This document shows, piece by piece, positions 45,961-58,900 of a stretch of 64,000 bases of DNA. The stretch's first letter is position 1, and each line of letters starts with the position of its first letter. Below the pieces are notes generated by a model. The model saw only the letters and a list, made by a program, of their open reading frames with translations, was not told where the DNA came from and searched no databases. The translations under genes and the position numbers were made by a program. This stretch comes from Saussurea involucrata (lineage: Eukaryota > Streptophyta > Magnoliopsida > Asterales > Asteraceae). The DNA lies in NCBI GenBank assembly GCA_033807775.1, contig CM066324.1:134345501-134409500 (forward strand), written 5' to 3'.

Positions 45961-48900
45961 CTAGTTGGGTACCCGCGCAATGCGGCGGGATGTGTTTAAA
46001 CCAAAAGATCACAAGATGATCAAACCATACCATTAGCTAACTGATGACATCACAGTAAAAATAAAACCCTAATAATACGTCTATAATCCGATAGCAGTGA
46101 AATTTATAATGGAGTACCCATTTCACTGCCATAAACCAAAAATCATTGAAAGTAATCAAATTAAAAAGGCGACATAACATTTTTATTGGGTCTCTATGTC
46201 TTACATGACAATCATCGATATGACAACGGGAGAAGTATGAAATCGCCATAAATAGATATTTCTACAGAGAGTATTACATTATCTTAGACGGAGGAAGTAA
46301 ATAGAAGAATTATCTAAATATTTGATAACGTATAAATTATACTATCAAGATACAAGAGTTATGTACGGACATATACATGGATGTTTTTATAAGATAGTAT
46401 ATATTATTGTTGATCAAAGTCTTCCATACGTCAATGCAACACCAAAAGAAATACTTTATTTGATAATGGATTGGATCCAAAGTATATATGAAATTGTAAA
46501 TCTATCCTCTCTATCCAAAGGAAATCAGATCCTCCTCAATTGCCCCAAAAGTCCAAAAATTCCATCAAGATAGTTGTTTCAAGCACAGTATCCATTATAT
46601 ACTTGTGTCTTTGGTCTTTTGTTCAACTTCCATCAATCTTTTCTTTGTTTGTAGCTTTAACCTCCTGTGTCAGGTAATATCGTGCCTCAAGCCATATCCA
46701 TCTATATTATGGCAATAATTGTTCGTCCCAGAAATAAATGTTTGCGATGAAAAAAATAGTTTCATACATGTATAAGTATTACACTTTTTAATTAACTACA
46801 TGACAAATTTATCCATAATAATAGAAGTAATGAATTCTAATATCTCATAGTGAACGGTAGGAAATAAGATGCATAACACATAAAAGTAGAAATTACATAG
46901 CACAAAGAACACCCATGAGCATCCTGAAAAAAAAAACTAAAAAACATACACAAAGAACCTATTGTTTCTTACAATGGTGGTGGAATTTTTTCAAAATTTT
47001 AAAAGTTCTAACAAACCCATTGTAATCAAGAAACAAATCACTTAAAAACTACACTTCTGATTCGGAAAAAACCTATTCAAATCAAACCCTGTTAATAGAT
47101 TTTTTGTTTTTTGGCATTAAACAGCAGCACATATGTTGTTATAGAGATATTTATCTTATATAAAGTAATGGATGACAACCAAAGTAATAAAGCTAAATAT
47201 GTAAAAAGGAATCAAAGCTAAAAATCAATTTTGAATACAAATGGTGACTCCAATTTAAACACAGCAAGAATTCATCACAAGTTTTCATTATAATAGCTAA
47301 AAGTGTTTAGACTTCATTCTAGATGTTTCACAATAACCAACATCAGTTATTTTATTAGCTATAATCGAGATGAATGAAACAACTATTTGTACCTTGGTGC
47401 TGATATAACTTGTACCATTTCAACAAATAGTGTAACTATATGAAAGAAAGAAAAATAGATAGTAAACAAAAGGACCTTAAATTTTGATGAGTCTAAGGTG
47501 TGCACATGTTAAGGTTGAGACACATTAACTAAACATATCTTGAAACTTGTTAAAGTTCTTCAAATTAATTTTGTATTACCAACCTTGTTTTAAGGTCAGG
47601 AAGGAATGTCAAGCGAATCAAAGACACACACACACACCCATCTGGTGCAAGCAAATGATGATCTATAGCTGGTTTGAATTCCATTGTGTTACCCTAGTGT
47701 TCATCTTTCTTCAAGAAGAAGCCCAAATTAAAGTCATTCAAGAAGAGCCTAAAAAAACAACAGAGTTTAAAAAAATCAACATAATCAGAATCAAATTTGA
47801 AATTGTACCAAACATCAATCTGCAGGGCCTAGATATAGGGTGGAAGAACAAGACCAACAACATTAGCAGGTTCAAATCAAAAGTAAGCTTGAAAACAAGA
47901 TGAACACTATTTTCAAATCAGAAGCATTAGTAGGCAAAATACGAGAAGGTTTCAAACATAGAAGGTGATTATGAGACTATTGCAACACATATCAAATATC
48001 AAAGTAACATTGCCATCTTGATAAAAAAAAATCTAATGAAAAAATGCAGAAAGGAACTGATTTGTAGCTCTTGCAAGAATATCGCCTCTGAAAACCCTTT
48101 TACTGCCATATGCAACTTGTGCCGTAGAAAAAAGTCGTGTTCAAGTTCATTGCCTTTGGCAGCTGTCAAATCGTGAAACAACAAATCAAAAAGCTCAATA
48201 ATACAACAAAACAGACATAACACTTGCAATGAATCTATGGTTATCCCACCATCTGGCAGAGATTCCTAAGATGCATTCTCAAATAGACTATTAGTAATGA
48301 TAATTATGAGAACAAGTCGACTATTAGATGGAAAATGTACACTTGTGCAAATTCAAATGTGTACATTTGTTTACCAATTTATCCCTCGTAAATACTTCCC
48401 CATCAGAAGTCAAATAGATCTTGCAAGCCACAATATCATTTTACTTGCAAAATAACCTTCAAAAAGCTCCACCTGCTCATGTCTGTTACAAAAGTAATAG
48501 CATCTCCAACATATAGAAAACACTTTTAGAAGAAATAAATAGCGACCTACAAAGCATCTGTCTGCAAGGAATAATGCCTAACTCCAATAGAAATACAACC
48601 AAGTTGACTACATAAAAATTATATGAAATATTAGAGAGCTAAAATATTTGAATGAATATAAAACGATAATTATACTATTGCTGAAAGTTTAAAAGACCAG
48701 GCTTGAAGCATACTGATAAATATTTTCACTAAAAAATCCACAAATGCTACAATCAATCTGTATTAGTATTATGAATGTAGGAGAACAAACAAATCGAGAA
48801 GTACATAAAGCTTGGTTGTACTATATTGAGAATAGTCTTACCAGGCTAAGGACGTGTAGACAATAGTTTTGAGCACAACTTAGGAAGTCGTTATCAATAA

Positions 48901-50219
48901 GCATTGTTATGCCTGCTGATGCACAAGTGCAACAAATGTAACATAGATGTAATATGCATTTCAAAAATAAAAACTCATATAAAAAAAGATCTCAAGATCT
49001 TGATTTCAAATAAAAACACAAAATTTAATAAGAAATTATAAATCAGTGAACTTTGTACATAAAACAAATTCTAACAAGTTGTAAACCAATCCTATTCAAA
49101 CAACATGAAGAAAAAAATCATGGAGATTTGCCCAATATTTTTTAGCACCATCATATAAGAAGCTAAAATAAAAGAGGAGAAAAAAACAAAATATAAAGGA
49201 ACAAAGAAGTGATCCACAACTTTTGTAACAGTGATGTTTTTTTAACAGCAAGATATTATTATTACCATAAAAACCAGAGTACAAGAGCCTCAATAATCCT
49301 TTACAAACCAAGAAACCATCAAAACCAACTGATATATGAGACTATATTCAACCCCCAAATTCAACATCCCACTACCTGATGCCAAGACCCAAATAGCAAC
49401 ATGAGTGCTGCAGCTTGCGAGTTGTAAACAGCAGCCCCACAGGCCTCTTTTTGTTCACAGTCCACTTTGACTCAGCAGCTATTCATTTTGGAACGATACA
49501 AGCGGGTTTAGTAGCCAATCCTTCCAATCATGTGCTTCCCACTTGAGTTAACAAATGTCAAAGCATGTGCTTCCCACTTGAGTTAACAATTTTTTTTGAT
49601 TTTATATACCAGATAACAAAAATAGAAAAACGAAACTGTGTGTATGCAGCTAGAAAATGGCTACTCAAACTATAAAACTAAAAAACCCATTACAAATTGC
49701 AAATTTTTTGGAGTACCTTGAGGGTGAAATCGAGATAAACGACAAATCTTGAAAATAACCGAGTCTAGGTTTGTTACATCATCTGTTGCCCAATCAGAAT
49801 CTTCCTCTTCGTTGTTCTTCTTCCTGTTCGTTTTTCATTTCTTTTTGCTATTAGAACCCTCACCAGTTTCGGTTTTGGAATTAGGGTTTTTCTCTAGAAT
49901 CGCCATGGCAGACAACCACCAGTTTCGGTTTTGGAATTAGGGGAGTGGAGAAGACAAAGAGGTTGGATATCTAGGGTTTTGATGGATAGAAGCCACGAAG
50001 AAGAAACCGGGGAATTTAAAAGCCAAGCGTGCTTTGAAGAGTTGTCTTGAAAAGTGGGTTCAAAGCATGATTACATCCAACCGGGTACCGGGTTTCAAAA
50101 ACAGATTTGGTTTCTCACTCTTCAAATTTAAGTAATCATGTATTAAAGGGTTGTACATAAAGCTTTAAAAGGTTGTTTTTAAGAGTTAGGTGGTTAAATG
50201 CTTTATAATATAGTATAGA
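45961..50219 (-). mobile_element. Helitron (4.26 kb) inserted in the MULE
   Basis: On the minus strand it starts TCTATACTATATTATAAAG at 50219 and ends with hairpin CCCGC-CGCATTGC-GCGGG, TACCCAA and CTAG at 45961. The flanks give A|TC...CTAG|T. Removing it restores ttaacata/atcttatatta, which matches the inverted arm. No Rep/helicase gene is visible, so it is non-autonomous. Inside, the minus frame near 48229-48050 (LLFHDLTAAKGNELEHDFFL, RHKLHMAVKGFSEAIF) looks protein-like but is not recognised. A 26-bp direct repeat (caccagtttcggttttgg...) occurs at 49861 and 49917. Confidence 0.88.
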
Positions 50220-51270
50220 TAATCTTATATTAACTAAAATATGTTACAAAATACGTTTTAACATATCACATTAACATACATAATTACATTAAAAATACTT
50301 TTTTGTTTTTACAAGTTACACCATTATAATCGTCTCGTCGATACCTTAGAAATGAGCCCAATATAGAATATTTTTTGATTTAAATGATTAAAACGTCAAA
50401 TTATTTGGATTATACGTCTCGCTGCATTGCATAATTGACTTGTTACATATCACATTGACATACATAATTGATTAAATCGTCAAATTTACAACGATTTTTT
50501 AAAACGTGACTTGTTATGTCAAAACGATTTTTAAAAAATACGTTAAAAAATATTTTTTAATTTCAACAAGTTACACCGTTATAATCGTCTCGCCGATACC
50601 TTCGAAATGAGCCCAATATAGAATATATTTTTTTATTTAAATGATTAAATCATCAAATTATTTGGATTATACGTCTCGCTGCATTGCATAATTGACTTGT
50701 TACAACGGTTTTTTAAAACGTGACTTGTTACGTCAAAACGATTTTTTAAAACGTGTGTATATATATATATATATATCGAACTCCTTAACATATTTTAACG
50801 TAATTATGTATGTTAATGTGATATGTTAAACGTATTTTTTAAAACGATTTTTTTTTAAAACGTATATATATTTATCAAAACTATGTATGTTAATGTGATA
50901 TGTTAAAACGTATTTTTTAAAACGAATAATTTAAAACGATTTAATCAATTAGTTAATATATATGATTATTATGTTAATGCGATAGGAGTGTTAAAACATA
51001 ATATAATAAAATAAATAAATCCAAAAATATTAAATATTTTGCTCATTTCGAAGGTATCAAAGAGACGAGTACAATGGTGTAAATTGTTAAAATGAAAACG
51101 TATTTTTAAACGTATTTGAATTAATATAAGATTATGTGTGTTAATATAATAAAAGTGTAAAATTAAAATTGGAAAAGTAAAGGGTATAAAGTAAACTAAG
51201 TAAATAATTACAGGGGTATAAAATGTAACTTTAAAATCAAAATAGACTAAATAGTGAATTGCATTTTTGG

Positions 51271-51635
51271 TAGGGGAGAGCATTCGGTCAGGTCGGGCGG
51301 GTCGGGGCCCAAAACCCACCACCCGATCGGGTTTCGGGGGGGTATGGCCACACCCGAACCCCGTCCGTTTAAAGTTCGGATATTCGGGTTTCGGAGGGTT
51401 CGGGTTTCGGGGGGTTCGGGTCGGGTTAGTCGGGGTTTCGGGTTGGGCCTGCAGCTGTGTATCTGATGCTCAACCAAGCAACATGAGAAACTCATGCAGT
51501 AACATAAGATGCAATTAGTATGCATGTGATATGAGTAGAAAAGAAGATGTTCAAACAACAGCTACCTTCATCGATGCTCAGTCACAAACCACAGAAAACA
51601 AATCACACAACGATGTATGGAAATAAGTATGCATC

Positions 51636-51686
<51 letters not shown>

Positions 51687-52197
51687 ATTGTATATATATG
51701 TATATGATATGCAATAATGCAACTATGAATAAAGAAATAAAGAATAGCTAGCTTTCCAATGGAGTTTAGACTTTAGACCCAGCTAGTGACTAGTGAGAAG
51801 ATGAAGAAGAAATAAAGAAAACCCATTTTTCTCTCAGCTAGTAAAACCCTCGATGCCTCGTCTCTCACTCCTTTTCTGTCGTTTACTACCAGAAGCTGCG
51901 GAGAAGACGATGTCTTCATCAGAAGCTGTGGAGAAGATGATACCTTTTTATTCACAAATCATAAAATGTCTCACTTCTCTATCCATCTCTCCACGTGTGT
52001 ATATATGAAGCTACTGTTCGGATATTTCGGACGGGTTCGGGTGCGGGGACCCTCAACCCAAACCGATCCGTTATACTTCTCGGGTTTATCGGGTTCGGGG
52101 TTATCGGGTTCGGGGTGATCGGGTTCGGGATTTTGGCCACTTTCTCGGGTTCGGGGCGGTCGGGTTTCTCGGGGCGGTCGGGTTTTGCTCACCCCTA
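51271..52197. mobile_element. hAT element (927 bp) inserted in the MULE arm
   Basis: Ends TAGGGGAGAGCA and, as complement, TAGGGGTGAGCA. ATTTTTGG is duplicated exactly at 51263-51270 and 52198-52205. Subterminal regions are rich in cgggttcgggg repeats. A (TA)n(TG)n tract lies at about 51637-51686. There is no transposase; open frames come from the GGGTTCGG repeats. Confidence 0.9.
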
Positions 52198-52938
52198 ATT
52201 TTTGGTACCTATGGTTTCTTTAAAAGAGGGACCTGAAAGGTGAAATGACGAATCTACCCCTGGCACTAACGGTGGAAATAAACGGTGTTAGAGAGGAGGT
52301 CCTGAATACGCAGCAAATACCAAAACTCAGGGACCACTTATTGAGATACAGAAGTATAGGTCCCACTTTCAAAGAAAACATATAACCACAGGGACCAAAA
52401 ATGCAATTCACTCTATTGGTTATAGTATGCTTTAGTGGCATGGAGAATTGTTTGAATGTATGAGTTATTTCTCTATATCTCTCGCTCATTACTAGGAAGG
52501 GGTTAAGAATCTTAAGATGACAACTCAGATAATCTAGAATGTATTTTGGAGAAGAGCCCGAGATTAGCACAAGACTGCCAATCAAAAAACTAAATCTAAA
52601 TTAAAGTCATGTTGTATATCCGGCCACCGAACGGGTATAGCACTAGTTTATTTTAGGACGGAAAGATTATTTATTTTTATTAACAAAATAGATTGCCGAA
52701 AGATGGCATAATCGAAGCCCTAAATCATCAGGCAACCCATATACATAATGTAAGAAAAACGGTAGGCGCGAAATCAAGATCAAAGGGCACTATTTTATCT
52801 TAAATTGTACAAGATTCGGTGAGATACGAAGAACGAAATCAAGAAAGAATCAATGCATCTTCAATCGACGATGTTCATGATCATCTGATTCGTGTTACTC
52901 TGTTGTTGTCAGTAGCGAGGTGATCTACAAATAAATCA

Positions 52939-55900
52939 ATGGATCGGTTACTCAAAGCCGCCAGAGCTTCTGGTTCTCTCAATCTATCTAATCGCTCTCT
53001 CAAGTAATCTATCTATCGATTTCAATGTCCTATTGTATCATTGCAATTTATTTAATCAGATCGTGTCTTCTGTTGAAGGTTTGAATTCAAGAAAAACACA
53101 GTTTATTTTGATTTCAATCAACACTTTGAAAACTTCCTCATCGAGATCTATGATTTTTTTTTTATAAAATGCGTGTGTTACTTTACAATTTCGTTTTACT
53201 CCTAACGGCAACTGAATTCCGGAGATGGCATCAGTTTGAGAAAATGTACTATCTTTGTAATCTTGATCGGTTGCATGGCCATGCGTTTTTGTCACTCATG
53301 TGAAGTTGTGTAATTGGCCTGTTGGTATAATACAAGTATAAAACAATCATTAAACTTCAAAAGTGATGACTTATTTTTAGTCATTTAACTTTATTTGTTA
53401 TTCTGAAACCCATTGTGATGGCATTGTTTGATTGTTCTTTTGATGTGTATATTCTGTATCAGGGATGTGCCAGATCAGGTGTACAAAAGTTTGGATGCAG
53501 TTGGTGAAGGTGAAAACTGGTGGGAGGTATTTGTTAACATACCTTCTTCTTATACAATCTACTTCTTGATATTCAGAGACCTGAGGTTTTACTTATTTAT
53601 TCTGCAGACTTATTTCTTTCACTGCTGCAGGCAGTGGAGTTACAAAAGCTGATATTGGCTCATAACGACATTGAATTGCTGAAGGAAGACATAAGAAACT
53701 TACCTATGTTGACCGTGCTGAATATCAGCCACAACAAGCTTTCCCACCTTCCAGCTGCTATTGGAGAGTAGGACACTATAAAACCTTTTTATCTAAATTG
53801 TTTTCCTCGCTCCTTGTTATATTTGTATTTTTTTTGTTTAATTGACAGGCTCAAATCACTAAAAGCGTTAGACGTGTCTTCTAATTTGCTTCATGAGATA
53901 CCTGAAGAAGTTGGATCAGCGACTTCTCTGATCAAGTAGGTTTCTGTTATCCCAAGATGCAAGTATATGATCACAAGATTAAGATAGAAAATCAAGAAAT
54001 CAACAATGGCAATCAAACTGTCATATGTGTATTGAGAGAAAGTTGATTACACCGTGAGAAACACAGACATAAGCTCTATGGCGGAATACAATGGTTAACA
54101 AAACAACTAACACAAAAGCTATTTATACCCCAAGGGTATTTACAATTTATCCCCTCTACTTGAATACAACATTTAAGCTCTAACAGTTTCCATTCCCTTT
54201 TGATTGCGTAACTTATAGAGAGTGATTAGAAAAACGAGTGTTTAATTTGTGCAGACTCATACGAATCCCAATAATTCTTTTATTGTCATTTCAACAACTC
54301 ATAAAAGGCATATAAAATGGGAAGTGTCTATGAAATTTAGTTGAATGTTTTCATCAATACATGGTTTTATAGGTTTGATTGTTCCAGCAACCAACTTAAG
54401 AATCTTCCTTGCTCCCTCGGAAACTGCCTGGATCTAGCAGACCTCAAGGTACGCTGTGTAATGCATTATGTTTTTGAGACTTGCACAGTTGCACTTAGTA
54501 TGATTTATATGTAATATTTTATCCTGTGTCATTGTCATATGGGCACAAATTTGTCAACCCTTTGAGCAAAAGTTTCTTACTAGTCTATTGGGAATTTGGG
54601 ATCGTGTGCTACAGCCCTGTTCTATTTTGTTTGTAACATTTTGAGGATAAATGTATCAGCTACCAACCCCCCCCCCCCCACTAGAATAGCCAATGGAACC
54701 AAGTCGATGGAAATTGTTATTCCAGTTCCGTCGTTTTCCACTGGAATCATTTATTTTCCATAATGTACAATGGAGCATAAAACTACATTGATGGATAGAT
54801 TTTGGTAAAATTTTGGTTCCTACTTTCTTTGTCTTCATTTAAGAAAGATAAAGGTTAAGATGTCGATGTTTCCATGATGTATTATGGGGTATGGTTGAGT
54901 ATGTGTGTATATATATATATAGGGTTGGGTTCCGGTGAGAAGTTGAGGTTAACGTGAGAAGCATGAGAAGTGGTTATCAACCGTTGGATGAGAAATGAAT
55001 GCACATTAGGACGAGGTGCACCGAGATGCATCGGATCAATTCCCCTCTAAGGCGCAATTCATGGGAGGGCATTTGATTAAAAGTGATCAATGGTTCAGAT
55101 CCACTTCTCACGCTTCTCACGTTAACCTCAACTTCTGACATGATCCTTCGCCTATATATATGTATATAGTTAAAGAAGGGATGAAGGATGCATTAGTGGG
55201 GCCATATATGTACTTGTATGGTCTTTTTCATGTGATCATTTTGGTTTTATCGCAAAGAAAAGGGCTGCAGTGCACTTCTTTTAACTTGCTGTTGTCACAC
55301 AGCTGGTTTGAAATGCTTTTTTCTTTCCATTGTTGATTTGTTAGCGCTTCCTCGCAGGCCTCAAACAATTGCCTCACCAGCTTGCCCGAAGATCTAAGCA
55401 ATTGTTCAAAACTGTCTAAGTTGGATGTAGAGGTATCACAAACTGCTGATATCAGTTCTTCCTATTTTTTTTCTTGTTTTTGCCTATGCAATGGTTGGTT
55501 GTGGGCATTAAACACTTGCTATATTAGGGAAACAAGCTAACCGTGCTATCTGAGAAATCGGTTGCATCATGGACTTTGCTCATGGAACTGAATGCAGGCA
55601 AGTCACATGCTTTCTATGGCGTAGGATCGTGTGCGAAGTTGAGGTTAACGTGAGAACTGAGAAGCATGAGAAGTGGATCTGAGCCGTTGATCATTTCAAT
55701 CAAATGCCCTCCCATGAATTGCGGCTTATCTCGGTACATCTTATCTCGGTGCACCTCATCCTAATGTGCGTCCATTTCTCATCCAACGGTTGATAACCAC
55801 TTCTCACGCTTCTCATGTTAACCTCAACTTCTCACCGGAACCCAACCGTGCCTTCTATTGGCTTCAGTTTGTAAGCCCATTTGAAATGCTAATTTAGTTT

Positions 55901-58900
55901 ATGTTGTATTTCTGTCACGGATGATGCAGCCAAAAACACACTTACTGGTATCCCCGAGAGTATCGGAAACCTTTCACGTCTCATTCGCCTTGACTTGCAT
56001 CAGAATAGTGAGTACTTCAAGTTCCTTCTCGTTTATGCAATATGTGTGGATGCCTGTCTGGGTGCGTTTGGTATGCAAACAGGAGACAAAACAATTGGTT
56101 CAGCGTCTGGTTAATAGGTAATGTAAAGAAAAGTTGGGGACTTTTGTATGATAGCGCAAACTTAGAATCTTTCACATGTGCATACGTACCATAGAGAGCG
56201 TTTAAACATGCGTAGTATTTCAGTAATAAAACAGTTGATATCGAATAAAGTTTGTAACATGCTTTTCACCCCCAAAAATATGTAAAACAGTAAAAAGGGG
56301 CTATGAAGACTCACGGTGAATAGCGTAGATGTTTCCCAAAAGTGCGTAATGTGTTCCGTGAGGCGATCCTACTCCGATCCTACGAACGTAAGGACACTAG
56401 TAAGATTCTAAGTTCTAGACTTTGGTCGATAAAATATCCAGTTCATCATAAAATGCCTTTGTTGATATTTTGTGTGTTGTTATAGGTTCTCTGATACCAA
56501 TTTCTGTCACACCCCGCTAAAGCGGAAACACGAGATGTAACAAATAGAGTTTCATAGCATTAGGAAATAAACAACACCAACCATACAATTACACGAGGTA
56601 ATACATTACAAAGTTCCAAAAATTTAAAGTTAAGGGTTTACAATCCAAAGTTTACATGTAACCCAAAATAGTGTTTTTAACAAGATATGACAAAAGACGA
56701 GTCTCGGTTGATGTCGTCATGCAAGTTAAATTAAACCTTGTCATTTACCTTCTTAGCCCCTGAAAGTCTTGTATGTGCATTCCCGATTTCCGGCCGTTCC
56801 CGCATTGTTTGGATTAGCATTCAGTCCAGCTGCTACTTGGCTGACAATGTTCGGAAGTGCAGCCATAATTTGCTCAGCCACTAGCCGTGCGACTTCAGGA
56901 TCCTCTCTTCTTGGAGGCATGATTCTAAAACACATTTTTAAAAATTGTTTTGGTTAAAGTTTGTACAAATGTTTGAACTCATATTTTTCCAAAGGTTTAA
57001 GATTAGCAAGTTTTCATTCGATTATTTGAGCAATAAAGTAAAGTATAGAGTAAATAGACAAATTGACTAAAACTTCCCAAAAGGGTTTTCATTAAATGCC
57101 GAGTGTTTACAAAATTTCCGGTGTTTATCGTACACCGGTATCACATAATTTTAATCGGAAATACAATGTAAATTAAAGTGACAAGAAATAAAAGAACGGT
57201 TTTCCAAAAGGTCCTTCCACACGTTATGATCCATTCATACTACCCCAAATATTTAAACAAGTAAAACGGGGCTGTGAAAACTCACCTTATAGCGTAGTCG
57301 CGAAGTAGTGATAGCTTGTTTGCTTAAACGCTTTACGGGTTCCCTATAATGTCAAACAATCTCTATAAAGATAGAACTGGACAAAACAGATAACATAACA
57401 TGACCAATTTACCCCTAATAAGTTGTTATATATTTTGATTAATTATGTAATTTATTAAATTATAATGAAATAAATATTTTTAATAACAAAATATATTATT
57501 AGAAAGTTTTCTTCAAGACGAGCAAAGTGACACCAAAATAAAAAGTTTATGTGGTTTCCAATTTTTATTTTCTAACATTTTCTATATTTTTTTTACTATT
57601 AATAGTTAATAATTTACATATATTAATCAAAACATATAAACATATAAAAATAATATTTTGAAGACCATAAAGTGAAAGTTTAAAGAGTATAAAATACAAT
57701 AAATAAAATTTAAAGAATGAATAAAATATAAAAAAGAAGACGTATTTGATGTTTTAGAAGAGAATTAGATTTTATTTTGAGGTTATATTGGTAAAACATA
57801 AGTCTATTCCACATTGTTCCAACTTGTTCCAACTTGTTCCATGGGGTGGGTGTGGAACATGCCTGTTCCACTATGTTCCTGTCGGTTCCACAAAAAAGTC
57901 CTGCCAAACATGGAACAGTGATCCCTGTTAATCTCTGTTCTGTGTACCAAACGCATCTATGCAGAGTGGAGACCTCTGGAATTAAAGAGATGTGTCTCGT
58001 TTTACTTTGAATTTACATCTCTTTATGTGGTGATATATTCTACATGTCATCCTGATGCAGAAATTCCATCTATTCCGTCATCAATAAGGGGCTGCTCCTC
58101 GTTGGCAGAGTTCTATATGGGGTATTTTTCTATTCTTCTAGTAGAGGAAAACAAAAGTGGCTAGTTGAAACTCTAATTATTGTTTTTTTTCCTGATGTTT
58201 ATCCTTGCATTTTACCTTCTTTTATATGTAGGAATAACTCTCTGACATCACTACCAACAGTGATAGGAGAACTTACGAATTTAGGGACATTTGATCTTCA
58301 TTCAAATCAGGTAGAAGCTTCAAAAACTAGTTTCTTTTATAATCATTTCACTCCTCATCATTTTTCTAGAATTTATACTCCCTCCGTCCCAATACAAGTG
58401 TCCGCATTTCTATTTATATTTGTCCCAAAATAAGTGTCCACTTTTAAAACTAGATAACTAAATTCTCAAATTTACCCTTAATTAATGCACATTTATTTAA
58501 GAGTTGTGAAGAGAGAAATTAAAAAAGGGTAAATATGTCATTTTGCTAACTAAAAAGTGTAATAATTATTCATGTCTACAACTGTGTGCCATTTCAATTG
58601 TAGACACTTATTTTGGGACGGATTGGATTCTCAGTAGTTTTTGTGGCTCTATCATTTGTATAGTTAACGGAGTTCCCAGTGGAGGCATGCAAATTGAGGC
58701 TTTCAGGTTTAGATTTGTCTAACAATTCACTGTCTGGACTTCCCCCTGAGATCGGTAAGGTTAGCATTTTAAATATATATATATATCTATATATATAATT
58801 CTAAGAAATATTATATGAACCAATATTTTTGGACTGATATACCACTGATATATCCGCTATTTCAAATATCGGTTCTGACCGATATTTTGTATTTTGACCG

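Larger units (their letters stand above)
45297..52413. mobile_element. Mutator-like element (MULE), 9-bp duplication, two nested insertions
   Basis: Both tips read GAGTGAATTGCATTTTTGG inward. TATTGGTTA is present immediately outside each tip (45288-45296 and 52414-52422), the 9-bp duplication of Mutator elements. Long inverted arms: 45297 to about 45790 matches the complement of about 50990-52413 once the hAT insertion is removed. Without the Helitron (45961-50219) and the hAT (51271-52197) the element is about 1.9 kb and has no transposase. The inner part has repeated gattatacgtctcgctgcat blocks (about 50310-50700). The right tip lies about 525 bp upstream of the LRR gene start codon. Confidence 0.9.
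56060..57956. mobile_element. Decayed GGGTGCGTTTGGTA MITE holding LTR-element debris
   Basis: Lies in LRR intron 8. GGGTGCGTTTGGTATGC at the left, gtgtaccaaacgcatc at the right, and the typical tgttccaacttgttcc inner repeats near 57810-57880. Retrotransposon pieces sit between about 56200 and 57310. No TTA duplication is preserved. Confidence 0.55.

Noticed and set aside
45297..52413. Pack-MULE carrying host genes
   Set aside because: The internal 4.26 kb is a separate Helitron with its own ends, so the MULE itself shows no captured gene.
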